From the NCBI GenBank assembly GCA_021154065.1, contig JAJKJG010000301.1:1-13512 (forward strand): 13,512 bases of DNA. Direction: 5' to 3'. This document shows, one piece after another, positions 1-7,739 of the stretch. The notes beneath the pieces are model-generated. The model made no database searches. It was given only the letters and a program-made list of their open reading frames with translations, and was not told where the DNA came from. The position numbers were made by a program, and so were the translations under genes. Every line of letters begins with the position of its first letter. The first letter of the stretch is position 1. The DNA comes from Methylobacterium sp. (GTDB lineage: Bacteria > Pseudomonadota > Alphaproteobacteria > Rhizobiales > Beijerinckiaceae).

Positions 1-613
1 CACCATCGGGGTCGGCGCCGGCATCGTGTCCGCGGTGAAGAAGGATTCCGGCTGGGATTACGCCGCCAACCTATTCGCCCTGTGGGGCATCTCGACGCCC
101 AATTTCTGGCTCGGGATCATGCTGATCTTCCTGTTCTCCATCAAGCTCGGCTGGCTGCCGGCGTCGGGCTATGTCAGCCCGTGGGAGGATTGGCGCCAGA
201 GCCTCGCGACGACGATCATGCCGGCCTTCGTGCTCGGCAACGCCATCGCCGGCGTGATCATGCGCCACACCCGCAGCGCCATGCTCCAGGCGCTGCAGAG
301 CGACTATGTGCGCACCGCCCGCGCCAAGGGGCTCGAAGAGCGCAGTGTCGTGCTGAAGCACGCCATGCGCAACGCCCTGACCCCGGTGATCACGCTCGGC
401 GCGCTCGAGTTCGGGACGCTGCTCTCGGGCGCGGTGCTGACCGAGCAGATCTTCACCATCCCGGGCTTCGGCAAGCTCATCGTCGACGCGGTGTTCAACC
501 GCGACTACGCGGTGGTGCAGGGCGTCGTCCTCGTCACCGCGACGACCTACATCACGCTCAATCTTGTCGCCGACGTCGGCTACATCCTGGTCAATCCGAG
601 GCTGCGGGAATGA
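1..613 (+). CDS. ABC transporter permease, DppB type (5' truncated)
   Basis: Inner-membrane permease of a peptide/opine/nickel-type ABC importer. The gene runs in from outside the window: the frame is open from base 2, and the GTG at 26 is an internal codon, not the start. About 203 residues of a family normally a little over 300 long are visible. Several hydrophobic segments are seen (for example WLGIMLIFLFSIKLGWLPASG). They flank the cytoplasmic EAA loop, DYVRTARAKGLEERSVVLKHAMRNAL starting near base 301 (residues given in two overlapping pieces: DYVRTARAKGLEE and SVVLKHAMRNAL), which contacts the ATPase. The C-terminus has the usual IPGFGKLIVDAVFNRDY and NLVADVGYILVNPRLR. Its stop overlaps the start of the next permease by 4 bp (ATGA), so the two are translationally coupled. 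The substrate cannot be told from the permease alone, and the binding protein and ATPases lie outside the window. Confidence 0.93.
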   Translation, partial: TIGVGAGIVSAVKKDSGWDYAANLFALWGISTPNFWLGIMLIFLFSIKLGWLPASGYVSPWEDWRQSLATTIMPAFVLGNAIAGVIMRHTRSAMLQALQSDYVRTARAKGLEERSVVLKHAMRNALTPVITLGALEFGTLLSGAVLTEQIFTIPGFGKLIVDAVFNRDYAVVQGVVLVTATTYITLNLVADVGYILVNPRLRE

Positions 614-1611
614 GCCCCTTGGGCGAAGCTGGCGCGGATCTGCGCTCTCCCCCTGCAAGGGGGAGCGGTGGAGAGGGGGCTGCCGGGGTCGAGCGCCAAG
701 CCTCCGATTCGCTCTCCCCTACCCCCACCCCCTCCCCTGAACGGGGAGGGGCGAACGCGGCCGACTACGTCGAGACGCCGGCCCGCCGGGCCTGGCGACG
801 GCTCGTGCGCCGGCGCGGCGCCATGGTCGGGCTCGCCGTCATCATCCTCGTCATCCTGGTCGCGGCGTTCGCGCCGCTCGTTGCGCCCTACGACCCGGCG
901 GCGCAGAGCTGGTCGGCGGTCCGCAAGGCGCCGTCGGCGGCCTACTGGCTCGGCACCGACGAGGTCGGGCGCGACCTCCTCTCGCGCATCATCTTCGGCG
1001 CCCGGGCGTCGCTCTCGGCCGGCGTGATCTCGGTCGGCATCGCCATCGCCATCGGCGTGCCGCTCGGGCTCTTGGCCGGCTATGCGGGCGGGCTCGCCGA
1101 CGGGCTCATCAGCCGCATCACCGACGCGATGCTCGCCTGTCCGTTCCTGATCCTCGCGATTGCACTGGCAGCCTTCCTGGGGCCGAGTCTCACCAACGCG
1201 ATGATCGCGATCGGCGTGACGGCGACGCCGATCTTCGTGCGCCTGACCCGCGGCCAAGTGCTGTCGGTCAAGGCCGAGGACTATGTCGAGGCGGCGCGCG
1301 CGGTCGGCAACCCGCACTGGCGCATCGCCTTCCGGCACATCCTGCCGAACGTGCTGCCGGCGCTCCTCGTCCAGGCGACCCTCACCATCGCGACCGCGGT
1401 CATCGCCGAGGCGAGCCTGTCGTTCCTCGGGCTCGGCCAGCAGCCGCCGGCGCCGTCCTGGGGCTCGATGCTGAACGCCGCCCAGCGCTTCCTCGTCAAC
1501 GCGCCCTGGATGGCGGTGTGGCCGGGCCTTGCGATCTTCGTCACCGTCTTGTCGTTCAACCTTCTCGGCGACGGCCTGCGCGACGCGCTCGACCCGCGCT
1601 CGTCGCGCTGA
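610..1611 (+). CDS. ABC transporter permease, DppC type, with repeat-derived N-terminal insert
   Basis: Second permease of the same importer, 333 residues. The start at 610 rests on the ATGA overlap with the upstream permease; there is no in-frame ATG between it and 823. The family's typical cytoplasmic N-terminus (RRAWRRLVRRRGAMVGL) begins only near residue 59. The first transmembrane segment follows (VIILVILVAAFAPLVAPYDP), then GTDEVGRDLLSRIIFGARAS, more membrane segments, and the EAA loop from about residue 224 (DYVEAARAVGNPHWRIAFRH). It ends with SFNLLGDGLRDALDPR. Family members are usually about 280-300 residues. The surplus is residues 12-48, rich in S, P, G and R, encoded by an intergenic-type palindromic repeat (646-751). 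The repeat stays in frame and adds no stop codon, so the protein is probably still made. The stop abuts the convergent gene at 1612 with no room for a terminator. Confidence 0.92.
   Translation: MSPLGEAGADLRSPPARGSGGEGAAGVERQASDSLSPTPTPSPERGGANAADYVETPARRAWRRLVRRRGAMVGLAVIILVILVAAFAPLVAPYDPAAQSWSAVRKAPSAAYWLGTDEVGRDLLSRIIFGARASLSAGVISVGIAIAIGVPLGLLAGYAGGLADGLISRITDAMLACPFLILAIALAAFLGPSLTNAMIAIGVTATPIFVRLTRGQVLSVKAEDYVEAARAVGNPHWRIAFRHILPNVLPALLVQATLTIATAVIAEASLSFLGLGQQPPAPSWGSMLNAAQRFLVNAPWMAVWPGLAIFVTVLSFNLLGDGLRDALDPRSSR
646..751. repeat. Intergenic-type palindromic repeat inside the DppC-type gene
   Basis: Two perfect hairpins bound this stretch. The first has arms CTCCCCCT (647-654) and AGGGGGAG (658-665) around GCA. 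The second has arms CCCCTCCCC (729-737) and GGGGAGGGG (743-751) around TGAAC. Between them lies C-rich sequence with CCCCTACCCCCACCCC character. The style matches the CTCTCCCC...GGGGAGAG element that fills the hmgA/TRAP intergenic gap at 6375-6540, a kind of repeat I know as common between genes in Hyphomicrobiales. About 108 bp, or 36 codons, are read through in frame. The exact insertion ends are not marked by a target duplication that I could find. Confidence 0.75.
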
Positions 1612-1923
1612 CTACTTCTTCTCCAGCATGAGGTGGGCCTGCTTCTCGATCAGCGGCCGCACCTTCTCGGCGACCATGGCGAGGAGCCACGGCAGCTGCA
1701 CCTCGAGCCGCACCGAATCCTCCAGCACCTCGAGGTTGCCGCTCGCCGTCTGGCCGAGGACGGCAAGGCGGAAATCGGCACGATTGTCGCTCCAGCTGTC
1801 CTCGACCGCCGCGAGCTTGCCGTCGGTCTTCTCCTTGAGATGCCCGAGCCCGCCCTTGAGGCGCCGGATCGCCTCGTCCTTGCCGAGCTGATGCGGGATC
1901 GAAACGACGAGAGGCTTGGACAT
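1612..1923 (-). CDS. Polyhydroxyalkanoic acid system family protein
   Basis: Small protein of 103 residues resembling the PHA-system family (PHA_gran_rgn). These are short, charged proteins often found with polyhydroxyalkanoate genes, with a biochemical role that is poorly known. It opens MSKPLVVSIPHQLGKDEAIRRL and ends VRPLIEKQAHLMLEKK. The middle holds WSDNRADFRLAVLGQTASG followed by a beta-like EVLEDSVRLEVQLPWLL. It has no signal peptide or membrane segment. The ATG at 1923 is preferred over the upstream ATG at 1965 because GGAG sits 6 nt before it and the family motif starts right there. It is convergent with, and directly abuts, the DppC-type gene. No PHA synthase or phasin is in the window, so the family name rests on sequence resemblance only. 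Confidence 0.75.
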   Translation of the reverse strand: MSKPLVVSIPHQLGKDEAIRRLKGGLGHLKEKTDGKLAAVEDSWSDNRADFRLAVLGQTASGNLEVLEDSVRLEVQLPWLLAMVAEKVRPLIEKQAHLMLEKK

Positions 1924-2001
1924 CGGCAGCTCCAGCGGTCGCGACGGCAACGCGGAACCGGCCATATGGGTCCCAGGCCGGCGGATTCCTACCGCGCGCA
2001 G

Positions 2002-3692
2002 CTACTTGGCGATCGCGTGCCTCGACGACGGCATGCTCCGGAGCTGGTGCGGCGCCACGCGCGCCCCCGCTTCGCCGAGACGGTCGTGCACGATCTCTCC
2101 GCCGAGCAGCGTCAGGTCGCAGAGCGTGTCCTCGAGGACCTCCTCGGGGGACGCCGCGAGGAGGTCGCGCGAGAACACCGCGACATCGGCCGCTAGGCCC
2201 GGCAGGAGACGTCCGCGATGCCGCTCCGCCCGGTTCACGTAGGCGCCATGCGCGGTGTAGGCGGCAAGCGCTTCCGGCATGGTGAGGGCCTGCGCCGCCC
2301 CGAGCAGCGTGCCGGCGGACGAGCGCCGCGCCAGCATGGCGTAGAGGTTCGGGAACGGCTCGATGCCGCTCACCGGCCCGTCGGTCGAAGCGGCGGGCCG
2401 GAGGCCGGCCTCGATCCAGCTCCGCATCGGATGCGAGGCCGCGGTGCGCTCGGCGCCGACGACCGCCCTGTAGAGCTCGCCGTATTCATGGATGAACACC
2501 GGCTGCGGCACCGGATGCACGCTAAGCCCGGCCATGCGGGCGATCTGGTCCGGCCGCACGAAGCTGCAATGCTCGATCCGGTGGCGGCGGTCCGCGTCGG
2601 CGGCGTCGTCGAGCGCCAGCGCATAGGCGTCGAGGACCTGGTCGATGGCGCGGTCGCCGATGGCGTGGATCGCGAGCTGGTAGCCCCTGGCATGGTAATC
2701 GCGCACGAGCGCGCTCAGCTCCTGCGGCGCAAGGCAGAGGAGGCCCTGGTTTGCGGGCTCGCCGAGATAGGGGGCGCTCATCGCCGCGGTGCGTGCGCCG
2801 GCGCTGCCGTCGGTGAAGATCTTCACCGGTCCGACCGAGAGGCGGTCGTCGCCGGCGCCGGTGACGAGGCCCTCGGCATAGGCCCGGTCGACGATGCCGC
2901 CGGGCCCGCCGAGGAGGCATTGGTTGACGCGGACCGGCAGGCGGCCGGTCGCCCGCGCCGTCCTGTAGGCGGCGATCTCCCGAAATCCGGCCTTGCTGCC
3001 GACCGCGGCGTCCATGACGCTGGTGATGCCGAACGAGAGGCAATGCCGCCCGGCGCGCTCGATCGCGGCGACGAGATCGGCATCCGTGACCGCCGGCAGC
3101 ACCGCCCTGATCCGGTCGCGGGCGCTCTCGGCGAAGAGGCCGGTGAGCCGCCCGTCGCGCTTCTCGATGACGCCGCCGGCGGGCGCAGAGGTCGACTCGT
3201 CGACCTGGGCGATCCGGAGCGCGGCGGAATTGACGATCGAGACGTGGCCGCAGCACCGCACCAGATGGACCGGGTTCTCCGGCGCGGCCTCGTCGAGCTC
3301 GTGACGCGTCGGGTGGCGCTGCACGTCCAGGCGGGATTGATCGTATCCGCGCGCCGTCACCCAGGCTCCCGGCCTTGCCGCGGCGGCGCTGTCCCGAATC
3401 TTCGCGAGGAGCGCCGCGAGCGTCGGCGCCTGGCGCGGCCGCACGTCGAGCTCGGCCATCGCCAGGCCGACCGGCAGAAGATGCAGATGGGCGTCGTAGA
3501 GACCTGGGCTAGCGAGGCGACCGCGCAGATCGATGACGCGCGTCGCCCGGCCGATCAAGGGCTCGATCTCGCCGTCGCTGCCGGCCGCGAGCACCCGCCC
3601 GCCGGAATCGCCAGCGCCGCCGCGGTACCCTCGGCGAGGCCGCGGAAGACCCGGCCGTTCAGGAGGACGATCTCGGCTTTCGGGAAATCCAT
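2002..3692 (-). pseudogene. YtcJ-type amidohydrolase, apparent frameshift near the N-terminus
   Basis: Metal-dependent amidohydrolase of the Amidohydro_3/YtcJ class, about 563 residues if repaired. The N-terminal sandwich piece, MDFPKAEIVLLNGRVFRGLAEG, starts at the ATG at 3692. The rest (GGRVLAAGSDGEIEPLIG to the stop at 2002) is in another frame. The two join near 3594-3608 within a GGCGGGCGGG-type tract. The length of 1691 bp is one short of a multiple of three, which fits a single lost base. The remainder is intact: metal motif DAHLH (repaired residues about 67-71), VKIFTDGS, IHAIGDRA, RIEHC and STDGPV. Substrates of this class vary and cannot be assigned here. Either the gene is recently broken or the base is a sequencing error in a GC-rich run; the otherwise perfect catalytic core favours error or very recent loss. 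It lies 91 bp downstream of hppD on the same strand. Confidence 0.8.
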
Positions 3693-3751
3693 TCGGGCAA
3701 CGATCAGGTGACGGCAATGGCGCCGCAAGATCGTCGGGAAACGCGGAAGTT

Positions 3752-3779
3752 GCAAGCGCTGCGCAAAGAGCAAGCGTTG
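3752..3779. repeat. Short direct repeat upstream of the amidohydrolase
   Basis: GCAAGCGCTG (3752-3761) and GCAAGCGTTG (3770-3779) are 10-bp direct repeats differing at one base and spaced 18 bp apart. They sit in the 91-bp gap between the hppD stop and the amidohydrolase start. Direct repeats about two helical turns apart can be binding sites for a regulator, but there is no other support. I see no T-run that would make this a terminator. Confidence 0.25.
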
Positions 3780-3783
3780 CAGG

Positions 3784-4902
3784 CTACTCCGCCGCCTCGC
3801 CCTTCAGGACGCCGCGCCGGATCTGGTCTTCCTCGATCGACTCGAACAGGGCCTTGAAGTTGCCCTCGCCGAAGCCGTCGTCGCCTTTCCGTTGGATGAA
3901 CTCGAAGAAGATCGGCCCGATCACGGTCTTCGAGAAGCGCTGCAGCAGCACCTTGGTGTAGCCGCCCTCGACGACGCCCTCGCCGTCGATGAGGATGCCG
4001 TTCTTCTTCAGGCGGTCGAGCGGCTCGCCGTGCTTCGGCAGCCGGCGGTCGATGCGCGAATAGTAGATGTCGTTCGGCGCCGGCATGAAGCCGAGGCCGT
4101 TCGCCTCGAGCGCCTCGATGGTGGCGTAGAGGTCGGTCGAGCCCATGGCGACGTGCTGGATGCCCTCGCCGCGGTATTCCTGCAGGTATTCCTCGATCTG
4201 GCCCGTCTCGCCCGCGTCCTCGTTGATCGGGATGCGGATCTTGCCGTCCGGGCTCGTCATGGCGCGCGAATGCAGGCCGGTGAGCTTGCCGGAGATGTCG
4301 AAGTAGCGGATCTGGCGGAAGTTGAAGAGCCTCTCGTAGAACGCGGCCCACTCGTTCATGCGCCCGCGGCGGACGTTGTGGGTCAGGTGGTCGATGTAGT
4401 GCAGGCCGGCGCCGCGTGGATGCGGGTCGCGTCCGCCGGTCCAGTTGAAATCGACGTCGTAGATCGAGCCCTTCGCCCCGTAGCGGTCGACGAGATAGAT
4501 CTGCAGGCCGCCGATGCCCTCGATCGCCGGGATGGCGAGCTCCATCGGTCCGACCTCGGTCTTCGCCGGCTTCGCCCCCATGGCGATGGCGCGCTCGTAG
4601 GCCTGCCTGGCGTCGACGACGCGGAAGGCCATCGCCGGGGCCGAGGGTCCGTGCTCGGCGGCAAACCGCGCCGCGAAGGATTGCGGCTCCGCGTTGAGGA
4701 TGAAGTTGACGTCGCCCTGACGGTAGAGCGTCACGTCCTTCGAGCGGTGCTTCGCCACGGGCGAGAAGCCCATGACATTGAACACGCGGTCGAGCGCGCC
4801 GGGATCCGGATGGCAGAACTCGACGAACTCGAAGCCGTCGGTCCCCATCGGGTTCTCGTCCGAGATCGCGGGCGGCGCGGCGTCGTGCGGGAACGGTCCC
4901 AT
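3784..4902 (-). CDS. hppD: 4-Hydroxyphenylpyruvate dioxygenase
   Basis: Cytoplasmic non-haem Fe(II) dioxygenase of 372 residues. It converts 4-hydroxyphenylpyruvate (from tyrosine transamination) plus O2 into homogentisate and CO2. It has two VOC-type domains. The C-terminal one carries the iron ligands, read by comparison with the Pseudomonas enzyme: His172 in IDHLTHNV, His250 in GEGIQHVA, and Glu334 in FFEFIQRKG. The C-terminal signature [18 protein letters not shown] is complete. The start is supported by AAGGAG at 4910-4915, 7 nt before the ATG. An internal Met at residue 19 ([11 protein letters not shown]) is closer to where many homologues begin, but has no comparable site. The gene is divergent from hmgA, the next enzyme of the pathway, across 96 bp. 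Confidence 0.97.
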   Translation of the reverse strand: MGPFPHDAAPPAISDENPMGTDGFEFVEFCHPDPGALDRVFNVMGFSPVAKHRSKDVTLYRQGDVNFILNAEPQSFAARFAAEHGPSAPAMAFRVVDARQAYERAIAMGAKPAKTEVGPMELAIPAIEGIGGLQIYLVDRYGAKGSIYDVDFNWTGGRDPHPRGAGLHYIDHLTHNVRRGRMNEWAAFYERLFNFRQIRYFDISGKLTGLHSRAMTSPDGKIRIPINEDAGETGQIEEYLQEYRGEGIQHVAMGSTDLYATIEALEANGLGFMPAPNDIYYSRIDRRLPKHGEPLDRLKKNGILIDGEGVVEGGYTKVLLQRFSKTVIGPIFFEFIQRKGDDGFGEGNFKALFESIEEDQIRRGVLKGEAAE

Positions 4903-4998
4903 GGCGGGTCTCCTTTCGGGTAGCGCTTATACACCCGCAATGGCCAGCCGGTCGCGATCCCGCTACCCTGAGGGCAACCGCCCATCGGGAGAGCGCCC
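4903..4998. promoter_or_regulatory. Divergent hppD-hmgA control region
   Basis: 96-bp gap between two divergent genes of one pathway, so it must hold both promoters and probably a shared operator. A perfect 8-bp inverted repeat, GGGTAGCG (4918-4925) and CGCTACCC (4961-4968), flanks a 35-bp spacer whose centre holds TGGCCA (4941-4946). The hppD ribosome site AAGGAG lies at 4910-4915 on the minus strand. A GGGAGAG element before the ATG at 4999 serves hmgA. TATAAG on the minus strand (4926-4931) could be a -10 box for hppD, but I cannot pair it with a convincing -35. No regulator gene lies nearby. Confidence 0.5.
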
Positions 4999-6372
4999 AT
5001 GACCGTCCAGGACATCTCCGCCTTCGAGAGCCGCGGCGCGCCGCTGCGCGGCAGCGCCATCGAGCCCGCCTACATGTCCGGCTTCGGCAATAGCTTCGAG
5101 ACCGAGGCGCTGCCGGGCGCCTTGCCGCTCGGCATGAACTCGCCCCAGAAGGTGAATTACGGCCTCTATGCCGAGCAGCTCTCGGGCTCGCCGTTCACGG
5201 CGCCGCAGGCGACGAACCAGCGCTCCTGGCTCTATCGCGTCCGCCCGACGGTGAAGCACTCGGGCCGCTACCGGCCTGTCGACAAGGGGCTCATCCGCAC
5301 GGCGCCGGCGGCGCGCGACGAGAGCGGGCTTGCGATCGGGCAGCTGCGCTGGGACCCGATCCCGATCCCCGGCGAGGCGCTGACCTTCGTGACCGGTCTG
5401 CGCACGATGACGACGGCGGGCGATTCCGACACCCAGGTCGGGATGGCGGCCCATGTCGCCCTGGTGACGCGATCGATGGAAAACGCGTATTTCTTCGACG
5501 CCGACGGCGAGCTTCTGGTCGTGGCGCAGGAGGGCGCCTTGCGGTTCCGGACCGAGTTCGGCGTCATCGACATCGCCCCGGGGCAGATCGCCGTCATCCC
5601 GCGCGGGGTGATCTTCAAGGTCGAGCTGACCGGCGGCCCGGCGCGGGCCTATGTCTGCGAGAACTACGGCGGCGCCTTCACGCTACCGGACCGCGGCCCG
5701 ATCGGCGCCAACTGCCTCGCCAACCCGCGCGATTTCCAGACCCCGGTCGCGGCCTACGAGGACCGCGAGGAGCCGTCCACGCTGTATGTGAAATGGGGCG
5801 GCGAGCTGTTCGCGACCGAGATCGGCCAGTCGCCCCTCGACGTCGTCGCCTGGCACGGCAACTACGCGCCCTACCGCTATGATCTGCGCCGTTTCGCGCC
5901 GGTCGGCGCGATCCTGTTCGACCACCCGGACCCGTCGATCTTCACGGTGCTGACCGCCCCGTCCGAGACGCCAGGCACCGCGAACATCGACTTCGTCATC
6001 TTCCCGGAGCGCTGGGGCGTCGCCGAGGACACGTTCCGGCCGCCCTGGTACCACCGCAACCTGATGTCGGAGTTCATGGGGCTCGTCTACGGCGTCTATG
6101 ACGCGAAGCCCGAGGGCTTCGTGCCCGGCGGCATCTCGCTGCACAACCAGATGCTGCCGCACGGGCCGGACGCGGCCGCCTATGAGCACGCCTCGACCGT
6201 CGCGCTGAAGCCCGCAAAGCTCGAAGGCACCATGGCTTTCATGTTCGAGACCCGCTTCCCGCAGCGGGTCACGCGCTACGGCGCGGAAGGCGCGCCGCTC
6301 CAGGCGGACTACGTCGACTGCTGGGCCGGGCTGAAGAAGCACTTCGATCCGGGCAAGCGCAAGGCGTGGTGA
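4999..6372 (+). CDS. hmgA: Homogentisate 1,2-dioxygenase
   Basis: Cytoplasmic ring-cleaving Fe(II) dioxygenase of 457 residues, the usual length. It opens the homogentisate ring to maleylacetoacetate. The N-terminus has the family hallmark [19 protein letters not shown]. The iron ligands, placed by comparison with the human enzyme, are His352 in WYHRN, Glu358 in SEFMG and His388 in PHGPD. The C-terminal [14 protein letters not shown] and [15 protein letters not shown] are intact. GGGAGAG lies just upstream of the ATG. The gene faces hppD across a short divergent control region. It is followed by a hairpin-rich repeat that separates it from the convergent TRAP binding protein gene. Confidence 0.97.
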   Translation: MTVQDISAFESRGAPLRGSAIEPAYMSGFGNSFETEALPGALPLGMNSPQKVNYGLYAEQLSGSPFTAPQATNQRSWLYRVRPTVKHSGRYRPVDKGLIRTAPAARDESGLAIGQLRWDPIPIPGEALTFVTGLRTMTTAGDSDTQVGMAAHVALVTRSMENAYFFDADGELLVVAQEGALRFRTEFGVIDIAPGQIAVIPRGVIFKVELTGGPARAYVCENYGGAFTLPDRGPIGANCLANPRDFQTPVAAYEDREEPSTLYVKWGGELFATEIGQSPLDVVAWHGNYAPYRYDLRRFAPVGAILFDHPDPSIFTVLTAPSETPGTANIDFVIFPERWGVAEDTFRPPWYHRNLMSEFMGLVYGVYDAKPEGFVPGGISLHNQMLPHGPDAAAYEHASTVALKPAKLEGTMAFMFETRFPQRVTRYGAEGAPLQADYVDCWAGLKKHFDPGKRKAW

Positions 6373-6374
6373 TC

Positions 6375-6540
6375 TCACCTCTCCCCGCAAGCGGGGAGAG
6401 GGCTTTGCGGCGGAAGCCGCAAAGCGAGCCCGAAGGGCGAGGGTGAGGGGCTGTCGACGGTAGCGCTCCGCCGTCGACAGCCCCTCACCCGCTCGGCCCC
6501 TCGGCCGAGTCGGCCTCTCCCCGCACGCGGGGAGAGGTGA
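6375..6540. repeat. Composite five-hairpin intergenic repeat, likely bidirectional terminator
   Basis: This 166-bp element fills nearly the whole gap between hmgA and the convergent TRAP gene. Five hairpins in a row: 6378-6401 (11-bp arms CCTCTCCCCGC/GCGGGGAGAGG), 6402-6425 (9-bp arms, GCTTTGCGG), 6441-6490 (perfect 20-bp arms around a 10-nt loop, centre TAGCGCTCCG), 6492-6509 (7-bp arms, CTCGGCC), and 6514-6537 (11-bp arms identical to those of the first). The outer ends are also mutually inverted over 14 bp (6375-6388 with 6527-6540), so the whole can fold as one cruciform. It resembles the mosaic palindromic intergenic elements of Rhizobiales (RIME-like by memory). There is no T-tract, so termination is inferred from position and fold. 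Confidence 0.85.
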
Positions 6541-6544
6541 AGCG

Positions 6545-7663
6545 CTAACTCCGCCCCCGCGTGCGCACCATGAAGGCGTCGTACTGGAACTCGTTGACCT
6601 GCCACCAGGGCAGCACGTCGGCGCGGAAGCCGACCATCGATTCGTAGGCGCGCTTGAAGTCCGGGCTCTTCTCGGACAGCTCGCCGTAGAGCTCGTTCGC
6701 GGCCTTGAGCGACGCCTCCATGATGGCTTGCGGGAACAGGCGCAGCTCGGTGCCCGAGCCGACCATGCGGCGCAGCGCCTGGGCGTTCACGGCATCGTAT
6801 TTCGCCAGCATCCAGTTGTTCGCCGCCTCGCAGGCCTGCATGGCGATCGCCTGGTAGCTCTTCGGCAGCTCGGCCCATTTGCCCTGGTTGACGAGGAGGT
6901 GGAGCATCGCGCCGCCCTCCCACCAGCCGGGCGCGTAGTAGAATTTCGCGACCTTGGAGAGCCCGAGCTTCTCGTCGTCGTAGGGGCCGACGAACTCGGC
7001 CGCGTCGATGGTGCCGCGCTCGAGCGCCGGGTAGACGTCGCCGGCGGCGATCTGCTGCGGAATGACGCCGAGCTTCGCCAGCACCTGGCCGCCGAGCCCG
7101 CCGATGCGGAACTTCAGGCCGCGCAGATCGTCGACGGTCTGGAGCTCCTTGCGGAAGAAGCCGCCCATCTGGCAGCCCGACTGTCCCATGACGTGGCCGA
7201 CGCAGTTGAAGCGGGCGAAGATGCTCTCAAAAATCTCCTTGCCGCCGCCGAAATGCCACCAGGAATGCTGCTGGCGGGCGTTGAGGCTGAACGGCAGGCC
7301 GGTGCCGATGCCGAAGGCCGGCTCCTTGCCGATATAGAAATAGACCGGGGTCTGGCAGCACTCGATGGCGCCGCTCTGCACGGCATCCATGGCCTGGAGG
7401 CCGCCGACGAGCTCGCCCGCCGGGAAGGGCTGGATCTGGAATTTGTTGTCCGTCGCTTCGGCGATGTAGCGGGCGAAGGTCTGGGCGGTGCCGAAGATGG
7501 TGTCGAGCTGGCGCGGGAAGCTCGAGGTCAGGCGCCAGCGCACCTCCGGCATCGCCTGGGCGACCGCCGGCGAGGCGACCGCGCCCGCCGCCGCGGTGAG
7601 GCCCACGCCCTTGAGGAAGCCGCGCCGCTTCGGGTCCGGCGTCGTCGTGCTGGGCGTCGTCAT
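6545..7663 (-). CDS. TRAP transporter solute-binding protein, DctP/TakP-like, Tat-exported
   Basis: Periplasmic binding protein of a tripartite ATP-independent transporter, 372 residues. A twin-arginine signal is clear: KRRGFLKGVGLTAAAGAVA at residues 12-30, with probable cleavage near AVAQA (33-37). The mature part begins VRWRLTSSFPRQLDTIFG. It carries KFRIGGLGGQVLAKLGV, whose Arg186 matches the conserved carboxylate-binding arginine of the family, and the TakP-like AAEFVGPYDD (221-230). TakP-type proteins bind 2-oxo acids. Beside hppD and hmgA, an aromatic 2-oxo acid such as 4-hydroxyphenylpyruvate is an attractive but unproven ligand. No DctQ or DctM membrane gene is in the window, so this is an orphan here. 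GGGGAG precedes the ATG by 7 nt. It is divergent from the FAH-VOC-MBL trio. Confidence 0.92.
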   Translation of the reverse strand: MTTPSTTTPDPKRRGFLKGVGLTAAAGAVASPAVAQAMPEVRWRLTSSFPRQLDTIFGTAQTFARYIAEATDNKFQIQPFPAGELVGGLQAMDAVQSGAIECCQTPVYFYIGKEPAFGIGTGLPFSLNARQQHSWWHFGGGKEIFESIFARFNCVGHVMGQSGCQMGGFFRKELQTVDDLRGLKFRIGGLGGQVLAKLGVIPQQIAAGDVYPALERGTIDAAEFVGPYDDEKLGLSKVAKFYYAPGWWEGGAMLHLLVNQGKWAELPKSYQAIAMQACEAANNWMLAKYDAVNAQALRRMVGSGTELRLFPQAIMEASLKAANELYGELSEKSPDFKRAYESMVGFRADVLPWWQVNEFQYDAFMVRTRGRS

Positions 7664-7739
7664 TGGGCGTCTCCCCGATTTTCTCGTATGGCTGCTACTA
7701 ATCAGGTCCGAAACATGCGTGCAACGTCATGAGAGGGTC
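7664..7739. promoter_or_regulatory. Divergent control region between TRAP binding protein and FAH operon
   Basis: A 76-bp gap separates two divergent starts, so promoters for both directions must lie here or extend into the coding ends. It is less GC-rich than its surroundings (for example GATTTTCTCGTATGGCTGCTACTAATC, from about 7677, read in two pieces). I find no convincing -35/-10 pair or clear palindrome. Confidence 0.35.

Noticed and set aside
2218..3711. Long open frame (497 codons) on the + strand opposite the amidohydrolase
   Set aside because: Composition is Arg/Ala/Gly/Asp-rich with no recognisable motif, and the minus strand carries full amidohydrolase motifs. It is a high-GC antisense shadow.
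4926..4931. TATAAG as the hppD -10 box
   Set aside because: No acceptable -35 hexamer at 16-18 bp, so it is mentioned only within the control region and not called as a promoter.
6375..6540. Could the repeated hairpins be a CRISPR array?
   Set aside because: The hairpins differ in sequence and size, there are no regular spacers, and there are no cas genes; it is a palindromic intergenic element.
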